Positions 1 to 5,825 of a DNA stretch of 10,623 nt are shown here, in pieces. A model generated the notes under the pieces. The model was not told the origin of the DNA. It did no database searches and worked only from the letters and a program-made list of their open reading frames with translations. The stretch comes from Propionibacteriaceae bacterium. GTDB taxonomy: Bacteria; Actinomycetota; Actinomycetes; Propionibacteriales; Propionibacteriaceae. Positions within the stretch are counted from its first letter, which is position 1, and the number at the start of each line of letters is the position of its first letter. Position numbers and translations under genes: made by a program. The stretch spans positions 1 to 10,623 of the forward strand of contig JAICEV010000091.1 in NCBI GenBank assembly GCA_025923975.1, read 5' to 3'.

Positions 1-44
1 AGGCTCTGCAGGCGCTTCGCCAGAAGCTGACCGGCGGCAGCTGA
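1..44 (+). CDS. rpsA: C-terminal end of an upstream gene, probably 30S ribosomal protein S1 (partial)
   Basis: Only the last 13 codons and a TGA (42-44) are inside the window; the frame runs from base 3 and reads ALQALRQKLTGGS. This resembles the end of actinobacterial ribosomal protein S1, which often closes with an 'ALREKLTG'-like stretch, and rpsA commonly lies directly upstream of coaE in actinobacteria. S1 binds mRNA on the small ribosomal subunit. The tail is short, so the identification rests mostly on gene order and is an inference. No strong terminator hairpin with a T-run follows before coaE. Confidence 0.5.
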   Translation, partial: ALQALRQKLTGGS

Positions 45-83
45 TCAGGATCGAATGCGGGCGAGCGTCGGGTAGGGAGGGCG

Positions 84-183
84 ACGGATCCTGTCTGGAC
101 GACTAAGCGAGCACGACCTCATTGCGACCGATCTAGGTGCCCTTGGCGGCGTCGTGCGAGCGCGGGAGGAAGACAGGATCTGT
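84..183 (+). repeat. Long-range inverted repeat spanning the coaE leader
   Basis: Bases 84-96 can pair with 171-183: ten perfect Watson-Crick pairs (87-96 with 171-180), then one G-U pair and two more pairs. The 3' arm runs into the proposed GTG start of coaE (182-184), and the GGGAGGA ribosome-binding motif (164-170) would sit at the end of the 74-base loop. If it forms in the mRNA it could hinder initiation. The large loop makes this weak, and it may be chance. Confidence 0.3.
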
Positions 184-817
184 GGAGCCCGACCGGGCGC
201 GAGCTCGCAATAAAAAACTGGTGCGGGTAGGTCTGACCGGCGGCATCGCGTCCGGGAAAAGCCTGGTGGCCGCCGAGCTTGCTGCCCGGGGTGCGACCAT
301 CATCGATGCCGACGTACTGGCCCGTGAGGTGGTCGAACCGGGCACCCCAGCGCTGGCCGCGATCATCGAGCGTTTTGGTGCGGATGTAGTCCAGGACGGA
401 CAGCTCGACAGAGCACGGCTTGCCCAGATTGTCTTCGCTGATCCGTTGGCGCGTAGCGACCTGGAGCGAATTGTGCACCCTGCAGTTCGGGCTCGGGCCG
501 CCGAGCTGGAGCGCGCTGCCGGCGATGCCGCAGTCGTGGTGCACGTCATTCCGCTGCTGGTCGAGACCGGCCAACAGGAGAAGTTCGATCTTGTTGTCAC
601 CGTCGATGCTGATCATGAAATTCAGGTCCAGCGGCTGATGGCGCGCAATGGGTTCACGCGCGCTGAAGCCGAGGCCAGGATCGCCGCGCAGGCCAGTCGG
701 GAAGAGCGCACTCTGGTGGCTGACGTGGTCCTGGACAACACCGGAAGCGTCACGCAGCTGAGAGAACAGATCGATGCGCTCTGGGCAGAACTCAGCTCGA
801 CTGTCGCCCGACAATGA
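182..817 (+). CDS. coaE: Dephospho-CoA kinase
   Basis: Catalyses the last step of coenzyme A synthesis in the cytosol: ATP-dependent phosphorylation of the ribose 3'-hydroxyl of dephospho-CoA. With the start used here the protein has 211 residues, close to the usual single-domain size of about 200. The P-loop GGIASGKS is at 20-27, followed by DADVLAREVV, then RIVHPAVR, the PLLVETG segment (family usually PLLFE) and a C-terminal VLDNTGS stretch, all typical of CoaE. Start choice: GTG 182 has GGGAGGA at 164-170, about 11 bases upstream. GTG 137 would add 15 residues with no family counterpart, and GTG 221 would give the minimal 'MRVGLTGG' start but has no visible ribosome binding site. The gene follows a probable rpsA. 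Function is secure; the exact start is less so. Confidence 0.95.
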   Translation: MEPDRARARNKKLVRVGLTGGIASGKSLVAAELAARGATIIDADVLAREVVEPGTPALAAIIERFGADVVQDGQLDRARLAQIVFADPLARSDLERIVHPAVRARAAELERAAGDAAVVVHVIPLLVETGQQEKFDLVVTVDADHEIQVQRLMARNGFTRAEAEARIAAQASREERTLVADVVLDNTGSVTQLREQIDALWAELSSTVARQ

Positions 818-859
818 CATACTCGCAGTGCTCGGGGGACATACTCGCAGTGCTCGGGG
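816..859 (+). repeat. Perfect 22-bp tandem duplication after coaE
   Basis: Bases 816-837 are repeated exactly at 838-859 with no gap. Each unit begins GACATACTCGCAG. The first unit begins inside the coaE stop codon (last two bases of TGA 815-817), so the duplication abuts the gene end. CATACT is a plausible -10 hexamer, and the first copy reads TGACATACT, an extended -10 form also seen before terC (5652-5660). The array may therefore carry one or two promoters for the gene starting at 937. Promoter function is inference; the duplication is directly visible. Confidence 0.8.
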
Positions 860-901
860 TCGTGGACGTCAGGTCCTTGAGCCGGGTTGTCGACGCCAGG
901 T

Positions 902-915
902 TTGCTGATCAGCAA
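902..915. promoter_or_regulatory. 14-bp perfect palindrome, candidate operator
   Basis: TTGCTGATCAGCAA is an exact 14-bp palindrome lying 8 bases before the ribosome binding site of the zinc-ribbon membrane protein gene and 42 bases after the tandem repeat. Its place in the leader suits a dimeric repressor site, but I do not recognise it as the box of a known regulator. The role is inference. Confidence 0.35.
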
Positions 916-923
916 GCAGGTTC

Positions 924-931
924 AAGGAGGT
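924..931 (+). promoter_or_regulatory. Strong ribosome binding site that fixes a TTG start
   Basis: AAGGAGGT is a near-perfect match to the 16S rRNA 3' end and sits 5 bases before TTG 937. It supports the rare TTG start. The first in-frame ATG is codon 13 and would remove the first CxxC pair of the N-terminal zinc ribbon. Confidence 0.8.
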
Positions 932-936
932 AAAGG

Positions 937-2277
937 TTGGAATGCCCACGGTGTCGAGCTGAGCTCCCCGCTATGGCGCACTTCTGCCACATTTGTGGGC
1001 AGGACCAGCGCTCGGGAGACCTCACTCGACGGAAGTCCTTTGCTGCCAGGCCCGACGAGCCGGTCGCCTCATTCGCCCTGATCTCCTCGATCATGCCGCG
1101 TGGTGCCGGCCAGCGTCCGCAGACCTATCGGATCGCGTTCACCATCGCTCTCGTCGTGGCCTTGATTGCAGCCATCTTCGGCGCCATGCCGATTGCCGTG
1201 CTGGTGGCGGCCTTCGCCGTACCTGTGGTCTACATCGTCTACATCTACGACGTAAACCTTTGGGAAGACGAGCCGGTCATTGTCACCGGCTTCGCGTTCT
1301 TGCTGACCGGCGCGCTCACCATCGGATTCACGATCTTGTGGACCTATCTTCGCGGGCCGGTGCCGTACGGGACCACCACATACGATGGCTCGCTCAGTGC
1401 TGCGCCGACTGTCAGCACCTTTCTCCTGGTGGCGGTGGCTGTACCGATAGTCGGCGAGGCGATCCGCCAGATCGGTCCGGTCATCTTGTCCAGACGTCCT
1501 GAGTTCAACGATCTGATGGACGGCCTGACCTTCGGCGTAATCAGTGGTCTCTCCTACGCCTGCTTTGACACTCTGGTACGTCACTGGGATCTGCTGACCG
1601 GCGGGCTGCAGGGCAGCGATCCAGGTCTATGGGTGTCGTTGATCTTCCTCGAAGGTTTCGTCAAGCCGATGATCATCGGTACCGCCAGTGGCATCGCCGT
1701 CGCGGAGTTCTCAGGTCTGGGGCGCGGCTACGACGGATTCACGCCGCGTTACTTCCGCGGAGTCGGCGAGGCCATCCTGGCCAACAGCGCCTATATGGCC
1801 GGCACCTACCTGTTCTCCTTCGTCGGCGACGCGACGCTCGGCGTGATCTTGAGCATTCTCTGGGGACTGATCATCCTGGCAATCTTGATTCTCCGGGTAC
1901 GCAACGTGCTCCACGTCGGCCTGATGGAGGCCGCTCTGGAGCGGTCTGCCCGAGACCGCGGGGCGGCTGGCGAACTCGAGTACTGCGCACAATGCGAGAT
2001 GCCGTTGCTCGAACATGCTGCGTTCTGCAATGCCTGCGGCACTGCGGTACGCGTGCATGCCAAGGCGTCGACAGCCTCGGCGGGGGCGGTGCTGACGACG
2101 GCGGGTCCGGAGGAGTCGATTGTTCCTGGATTCGATACGCCGGTAGCTGGCGAGCAGCCGGGGTCCTCGACCAAGGACGCGGCACGGAGGGCTTCCGATG
2201 AGCCGGCTGTCCATGACGAGAGTGAGGGGTCGACTGACCCGCGTGACCGGTTCTACGACGAGGAGGAGGGCCGGTAA
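937..2277 (+). CDS. PrsW-like multi-pass membrane protein with two zinc ribbons, probably not an active protease
   Basis: 446 residues. An N-terminal zinc ribbon (C3, C6, C17, C20) is followed by about eight hydrophobic segments between 65 and 320, then a second zinc ribbon (C350, C353, C364, C367) and an acidic, Ser/Pro-rich tail. The membrane core resembles PrsW intramembrane proteases: YIYDVNLWEDEP near 102-113, and DGLTFGVISGLSY at 195-207, where the family has DGxxYGxxxGLGFA. The expected EExxK motif reads GEAIR (173-177), the later ENxxY glutamate is D211, and the helix after 230, where the family keeps a histidine, has none up to 262. Family knowledge: PrsW proteases cut anti-sigma factors in the membrane. 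The residue changes suggest a pseudo-enzyme or an altered site (inference). It starts at TTG behind AAGGAGGT, and its TAA overlaps the ATG of the next gene by one base (TAATG), implying translational coupling. Its biological role is unknown. Confidence 0.75.
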   Translation: MECPRCRAELPAMAHFCHICGQDQRSGDLTRRKSFAARPDEPVASFALISSIMPRGAGQRPQTYRIAFTIALVVALIAAIFGAMPIAVLVAAFAVPVVYIVYIYDVNLWEDEPVIVTGFAFLLTGALTIGFTILWTYLRGPVPYGTTTYDGSLSAAPTVSTFLLVAVAVPIVGEAIRQIGPVILSRRPEFNDLMDGLTFGVISGLSYACFDTLVRHWDLLTGGLQGSDPGLWVSLIFLEGFVKPMIIGTASGIAVAEFSGLGRGYDGFTPRYFRGVGEAILANSAYMAGTYLFSFVGDATLGVILSILWGLIILAILILRVRNVLHVGLMEAALERSARDRGAAGELEYCAQCEMPLLEHAAFCNACGTAVRVHAKASTASAGAVLTTAGPEESIVPGFDTPVAGEQPGSSTKDAARRASDEPAVHDESEGSTDPRDRFYDEEEGR

Positions 2278-3263
2278 TGACGGAGAAGCCGGGTCAGTGG
2301 GGTTCCCAGGGCGGATACCCGCCTCAGGGCCCCAGTAGCTACCCGCCCCAGCAACCGGCGGGGTACCCGCAGCAGCAGCCTCCAGGCTATCCATCACAGC
2401 CGGGTTATCCGCCACAGCAGCCAGGAGCTGGAGGCTATCCCCCGCAAGGAGCCTATGCACCCCAGCAGCCTCCCGGTGGATATCCGCCACAGCAGCCAGG
2501 AGGCTATGGGCCCCAGGGACCAGCGGCTGTCGGCGCCGGCGTCCCTGGTGGACCAGGTGCACCGCAGAAGAAGAGTCCGGTAATGATCATCGCGATTGTG
2601 GCTGCGGCGATCGTGCTACTGGCGGCCGTCGGCGGCATCATCATGGTGCTGACCCGGGGAGGCGGCGGCGAACAGCCGGAGGTAACGATCACGCCGAGCC
2701 AGCCGGTGCCACCAACGGAGCAGCCGACGCCGGAGCCCACCGGGCAGCCAACGACCCAGGAACCGCAACCCACACCCACCGAGACGACACCGCCGCCGAC
2801 CGGCGGCACCATCAATCTCGGCAATGGGATCGAGCTCGCACCGGCCAGCGGCTGGGAGGTCAAGAAGAGCGGCAAGAACGTAGCGCAGTTGTCCGACGGG
2901 AAGAGTGTCTTCCTCGGCCAATCGCTGCAGATCTCGCAGTCCACTAACCCTGGCCAGCTGTGTGACGCATGGCACCGGGATATCGCCGAGGGCACCACCA
3001 ACGGCGAATTCCAGGATGCGAAGGATGCCGATGTTGGTACCGCCCGACTCAAGGCCGCAACCTGTGTTGCCCAGGTGACCGTCAGCGGTGGCCAAGGTTC
3101 GACGAAGCTGTTTTTGTTCTCGTTGGTTTCGGTCCGGCAGAGCGATGGCGTGACAGTCATCGGTACGACGTACTTCACACCTAACGCTGAGACCGATCAG
3201 CTGAACAAGGACTTCACCACGATGATCAACTCAATGCTGCGGAGTCAGGCCGCTGGGGGATAG
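2277..3263 (+). CDS. GYPPQ-rich single-pass membrane protein with exported C-terminal domain (unknown function)
   Basis: 328 residues in three parts. Residues 1-97 are Gly/Tyr/Pro/Gln-rich with recurring GYPPQ and PPQQPG units, probably disordered and cytoplasmic. KK at 98-99 and a hydrophobic helix at about 102-125 form an uncleaved signal anchor. A Pro/Thr/Glu linker (133-176) leads to a C-terminal domain (about 178-325). That domain has a GWEV segment and two cysteines, C229 and C263, that could form a disulfide outside the membrane. The architecture is common among actinobacterial envelope proteins, but I do not recognise a named domain. It overlaps the upstream PrsW-like gene by one base and has an AGGAGGAGGG ribosome binding site inside that gene's end (2261-2270), so the two are very likely co-expressed and may work together. 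No specific function can be assigned. Confidence 0.9.
   Translation: MTEKPGQWGSQGGYPPQGPSSYPPQQPAGYPQQQPPGYPSQPGYPPQQPGAGGYPPQGAYAPQQPPGGYPPQQPGGYGPQGPAAVGAGVPGGPGAPQKKSPVMIIAIVAAAIVLLAAVGGIIMVLTRGGGGEQPEVTITPSQPVPPTEQPTPEPTGQPTTQEPQPTPTETTPPPTGGTINLGNGIELAPASGWEVKKSGKNVAQLSDGKSVFLGQSLQISQSTNPGQLCDAWHRDIAEGTTNGEFQDAKDADVGTARLKAATCVAQVTVSGGQGSTKLFLFSLVSVRQSDGVTVIGTTYFTPNAETDQLNKDFTTMINSMLRSQAAGG
2312..2520 (+). repeat. In-gene proline/glutamine repeat region
   Basis: This stretch encodes the GYPPQ-type repeats of the proline-rich membrane protein. It contains a perfect 22-bp direct repeat (2406-2427 and 2481-2502), 75 bp or exactly 25 codons apart, so both copies are in frame. Such DNA can gain or lose units by slippage without breaking the frame. 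Confidence 0.75.
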
Positions 3264-3278
3264 CCAATCGAGGGAGTC

Positions 3279-3476
3279 ATGGTCACGGACTTCGTGCGCG
3301 ACGCCGCCGCCACCGCAGCGATCTTTGGCACCGCAGGCCTCACGGCGGTGGCCATAGCGGCGATTCCTGTAGCCAGGTCACAGTCCGTTGCGGTCAGCGC
3401 CGTCACGGGTCTGGCTGCCGGGTCGTCCATCTCACCGCGGCTCGTGTCGATCGGCGCCGCGTTGACGCTGGCTTGA
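3279..3476 (+). CDS. Small hydrophobic hypothetical protein
   Basis: 65 residues from ATG 3279. After a short N-terminus with FVRDAA come two hydrophobic stretches, about 11-31 (TAAIFGTAGLTAVAIAAIPV) and about 36-65, so it may be a small two-helix membrane protein. About 80% of its codons end in G or C, as expected for coding DNA here. AGGGAG lies at 3271-3276 but only two bases from the ATG, which is tight for a ribosome binding site, so the start or the gene itself is uncertain. It lies 15 bases after the proline-rich gene and 49 before uvrB. It could be a remnant of a longer membrane protein. I do not recognise a family. Confidence 0.45.
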   Translation: MVTDFVRDAAATAAIFGTAGLTAVAIAAIPVARSQSVAVSAVTGLAAGSSISPRLVSIGAALTLA

Positions 3477-3502
3477 CCGTTGTCCGGCGAGCAATCTTGT
3501 CG

Positions 3503-3520
3503 GAGCATGCACATATGCTC
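3503..3520. promoter_or_regulatory. Inverted repeat directly before uvrB
   Basis: GAGCAT (3503-3508) and ATGCTC (3515-3520) are perfect inverted arms around a 6-base spacer, ending 5 bases before the uvrB ATG. The only purine-rich ribosome-binding-like bases nearby (GGAG 3502-3505) overlap the left arm. It could be an operator or a small mRNA hairpin at the start site. It does not resemble the actinobacterial SOS box (GAAC-N4-GTTC core). Confidence 0.35.
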
Positions 3521-3525
3521 GCGCC

Positions 3526-5622
3526 ATGCGTCCGATTGAAGACCTGCAGCGCGCAGTCGCGCCTTTCAAGGTGGAGAGCGACTTCGCGCCGTCCGGGGAC
3601 CAGCCCCAGGCAATCGAGGAGCTAGAGCGGCGTATCGCTGGTAGTGAACAGCATGTTGTCCTGCTGGGTGCCACCGGCACCGGCAAGACGGCCACCATTG
3701 CCTGGCTTGCGGAGCGCCTGCAGCGGCCGATCCTGGTGATGCAGCCAAACAAGACGCTGGCGGCGCAGTTTGCGAACGAGCTTCGGCAGTTCTTCCCTCG
3801 AAACGCTGTCGAATACTTCGTCTCTTATTACGACTACTACCAGCCTGAGGCGTACGTGCCGCAGACCGATACGTACATCGAAAAGGACTCCTCACTCAAC
3901 GAGGAAGTCGAGCGGCTGCGACACTCCGCGACCAACTCCTTGCTCACTCGTCGCGACGTCATCGTCGTCGCAACGGTTTCGGCCATTTATGGTCTCGGTA
4001 CGCCGCAGGAATACGTCGGTCGGATGATCAAACTCCAGGTAGGTCAGGAGCTTGACAGGGACGCGCTGCTGCGCCGGCTGGTTGGTGTCCAGTACGCGCG
4101 TAACGACCTCTCCGGGAGCCGCGGAACGTTCCGGGTGCGAGGCGACACCCTCGAGGTGTTCCCGATGTATGAAGAGCTGGCGGTTCGAGTGGAGTTCTTC
4201 GGTGATGAGATCGAGAGGCTGAGCACGCTGCATCCCATCACCGGTGAGGTGGTCACCGAGGACCGGGAGATATACCTCTTCCCCGCCAGCCACTACGTTG
4301 CCGGCCCGGAACGGATGGAGCGGGCCATCGCCGGCATCGAGTACGAGCTCGCCGATCGGCTCGCGGAACTCGAACGCCAGCAGCGGCTGCTGGAGGCGCA
4401 GCGGCTGCGGATGCGCACCAGCTACGACATCGAGATGATGCGGCAGATCGGGACCTGCTCGGGCATTGAGAACTACTCCCGGCACATCGACGGCCGGGCA
4501 CCCGGCAGCCCGCCGAACTGCCTGCTGGACTACTTCCCGTCAGACTTCCTCCTGGTCATCGATGAGTCGCACGTCACCGTGCCTCAGATCGGAGGAATGT
4601 ACGAGGGCGACATGTCTAGGAAGCGGACGCTGGTGGAACATGGCTTCCGGCTGCCGAGTGCGATGGACAACCGGCCGCTCCGCTTCGAGGAGTTCGTGGA
4701 GCGCATCGGCCAGACCATCTATCTGTCTGCTACGCCGGGAAATTACGAGCTGGCCAGGTCATCCGGCTTTGTCGAGCAGCTGATTCGGCCCACTGGCCTC
4801 GTCGACCCGCAAGTCATCGTCAAGCCCACTCACGGTCAAATCGACGATCTGATGGGTGAGATCCGGCTGCGGACTGAGCGGCACGAGCGCGTTCTGGTGA
4901 CCACGCTCACCAAGAAAATGGCCGAGGATCTCACCGACTATCTCCTGGAGAACGGGATTCGTACGCGGTACCTGCACTCCGAGGTGGACACCCTGCAGCG
5001 GGTCCAGTTGCTGCGAGAGCTGAGGACCGGTGAATTCGATGTTCTGGTGGGAATCAACCTGCTGCGGGAGGGACTGGATCTTCCGGAGGTGTCTCTGGTC
5101 GCCATCCTCGATGCCGATAAGGAAGGGTTCCTGAGGAGCGAGAAGAGCCTCATTCAAACCATCGGCCGGGCCGCCCGGAACGTCTCCGGTGAGGTTCACA
5201 TGTACGCGGACTCAGTCACCGACTCCATGACCGCTGCAATTGATGAGACCAACCGCCGCCGAGCCAAGCAGGTGGCGTACAACCTCGCCAACGGCATCGA
5301 TCCGCAGCCGATTCGGAAGAAGATTGCCGACATCACCGACATGCTGGCTCGAGAGGATGTGGACACCGACGGCCTGCTCGGCGGACGGCAGCGGGGACGC
5401 GGCCGGGCTCCGGTTCCTTCACTCGGGGCCGAGGATGTGGGTGCACAGGCACGGCGATTGGCAGGGTTGCCAGCGGGCGACCTCGCCGACCTCGTACAAG
5501 AGCTCACTACGCAGATGCATGCGGCTGCGGCTGATCTGCAGTTCGAACTTGCGGCTCGACTGCGCGATGAGATCGCCGACCTCAAGAGGGAGCTACGGCA
5601 GATGGTGGAGGCCAACCGCTGA
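3526..5622 (+). CDS. uvrB: UvrABC system protein B (excinuclease subunit)
   Basis: 698 residues, full length. UvrB is the damage-verifying helicase-like subunit of nucleotide excision repair: UvrA loads it on damaged DNA and it recruits UvrC, which makes the cuts. Visible parts in order are the N-terminal APSGDQPQAI (21-30); Walker A GATGTGKT (48-55); the aromatic beta-hairpin region YFVSYYDYYQPEAYVP (97-112), which wedges between DNA strands; the DESH box (346-349); YLSATPG (399-405); NLLREGLDLPEV (511-522); the arginine-finger motif QTIGRAARN (544-552); and a C-terminal UVR domain (about 655-690) that contacts UvrC. ATG 3526 gives the usual family N-terminus. No good ribosome binding site lies at standard spacing, and no GAAC or GTTC half of an SOS box is present in 3264-3525. 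Confidence 0.98.
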   Translation: MRPIEDLQRAVAPFKVESDFAPSGDQPQAIEELERRIAGSEQHVVLLGATGTGKTATIAWLAERLQRPILVMQPNKTLAAQFANELRQFFPRNAVEYFVSYYDYYQPEAYVPQTDTYIEKDSSLNEEVERLRHSATNSLLTRRDVIVVATVSAIYGLGTPQEYVGRMIKLQVGQELDRDALLRRLVGVQYARNDLSGSRGTFRVRGDTLEVFPMYEELAVRVEFFGDEIERLSTLHPITGEVVTEDREIYLFPASHYVAGPERMERAIAGIEYELADRLAELERQQRLLEAQRLRMRTSYDIEMMRQIGTCSGIENYSRHIDGRAPGSPPNCLLDYFPSDFLLVIDESHVTVPQIGGMYEGDMSRKRTLVEHGFRLPSAMDNRPLRFEEFVERIGQTIYLSATPGNYELARSSGFVEQLIRPTGLVDPQVIVKPTHGQIDDLMGEIRLRTERHERVLVTTLTKKMAEDLTDYLLENGIRTRYLHSEVDTLQRVQLLRELRTGEFDVLVGINLLREGLDLPEVSLVAILDADKEGFLRSEKSLIQTIGRAARNVSGEVHMYADSVTDSMTAAIDETNRRRAKQVAYNLANGIDPQPIRKKIADITDMLAREDVDTDGLLGGRQRGRGRAPVPSLGAEDVGAQARRLAGLPAGDLADLVQELTTQMHAAAADLQFELAARLRDEIADLKRELRQMVEANR

Positions 5623-5651
5623 CCTCTAATGTGAAGCCACAGGCTGGCTCC

Positions 5652-5660
5652 TGACATACT
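5652..5660 (+). promoter_or_regulatory. Candidate extended -10 promoter of the riboswitch-terC transcript
   Basis: TGACATACT fits an extended -10 (TGn followed by CATACT, five of six bases matching TATACT). A start about seven bases downstream falls near 5667, exactly where helix P1 of the riboswitch begins. There is no convincing -35 hexamer, which extended -10 promoters can lack. Confidence 0.45.
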
Positions 5661-5666
5661 GAATGG

Positions 5667-5784
5667 CGGAGGGGAGTATTCCTTCGCGGGGGCATCGTCA
5701 TCACGGATCGTTCCGGACAGGATCTGTTCCTTCCAGGATCACCCGGTGCCTTCGGCCCGTGAAACCTGGCGGAAGAGACCTCCG
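5667..5784 (+). promoter_or_regulatory. yybP-ykoY (manganese) riboswitch aptamer
   Basis: Helix P1 is CGGAGG (5667-5672) with CCTCCG (5779-5784). The conserved first loop GGGGAGTA is at 5671-5678 and the conserved AGACC of the second binding loop at 5776-5780. A CGTCA segment (5696-5700) matches the GUCGUCA-type stretch of known members. Internal pairs include GGACAG/CTGTTC (5715-5720 with 5724-5729) and CCAGG/CCTGG (5733-5737 with 5765-5769). Family knowledge: this class senses Mn2+ and is found before TerC/Alx and MntP genes, matching the gene that follows at 5826. I could not fold every inner helix by eye. Confidence 0.82.
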
Positions 5785-5820
5785 AGACCGAATCGGTCGC
5801 CGAATCCAGTCTCGGAAGGA
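5781..5820 (+). promoter_or_regulatory. Expression platform: stem competing with P1 and masking the terC ribosome binding site
   Basis: TCCGAGAC (5781-5788) is perfectly complementary to GTCTCGGA (5809-5816). Its left arm uses bases 5781-5784 of the riboswitch P1 3' strand, and its right arm covers the start of the ribosome binding site GGAAGGA (5814-5820). P1 and this stem therefore exclude each other. A smaller nested hairpin GACCG/CGGTC (5786-5790 with 5794-5798) could form when P1 is closed. The layout predicts translation on when Mn2+ closes P1. Confidence 0.65.
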
Positions 5821-5825
5821 CCCAT

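Noticed and set aside
119..820. 233-codon open frame on the minus strand opposite coaE
   Set aside because: coaE is certain from its P-loop and motifs; the antisense frame is a shadow.
1711..2562. 283-codon open frame on the minus strand across the PrsW-like and proline-rich genes
   Set aside because: It spans the junction of two well-supported plus-strand genes, is low-complexity and Arg/Ala/Leu-rich, and has no family features.
3245..3514. 89-codon minus-strand frame opposite the small hydrophobic ORF
   Set aside because: The plus frame has better third-position bias and membrane-like composition; the minus frame has no recognisable features.
5635..5645. Hairpin AGCC/GGCT after uvrB as a terminator
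   Set aside because: Only four base pairs, no T-run; too weak to call.
172..5727. Identical 12-mer GACAGGATCTGT at 172-183 and 5716-5727
   Set aside because: A few shared 12-mers are expected by chance in 10 kb, and the contexts are unrelated (coaE start versus riboswitch arm).
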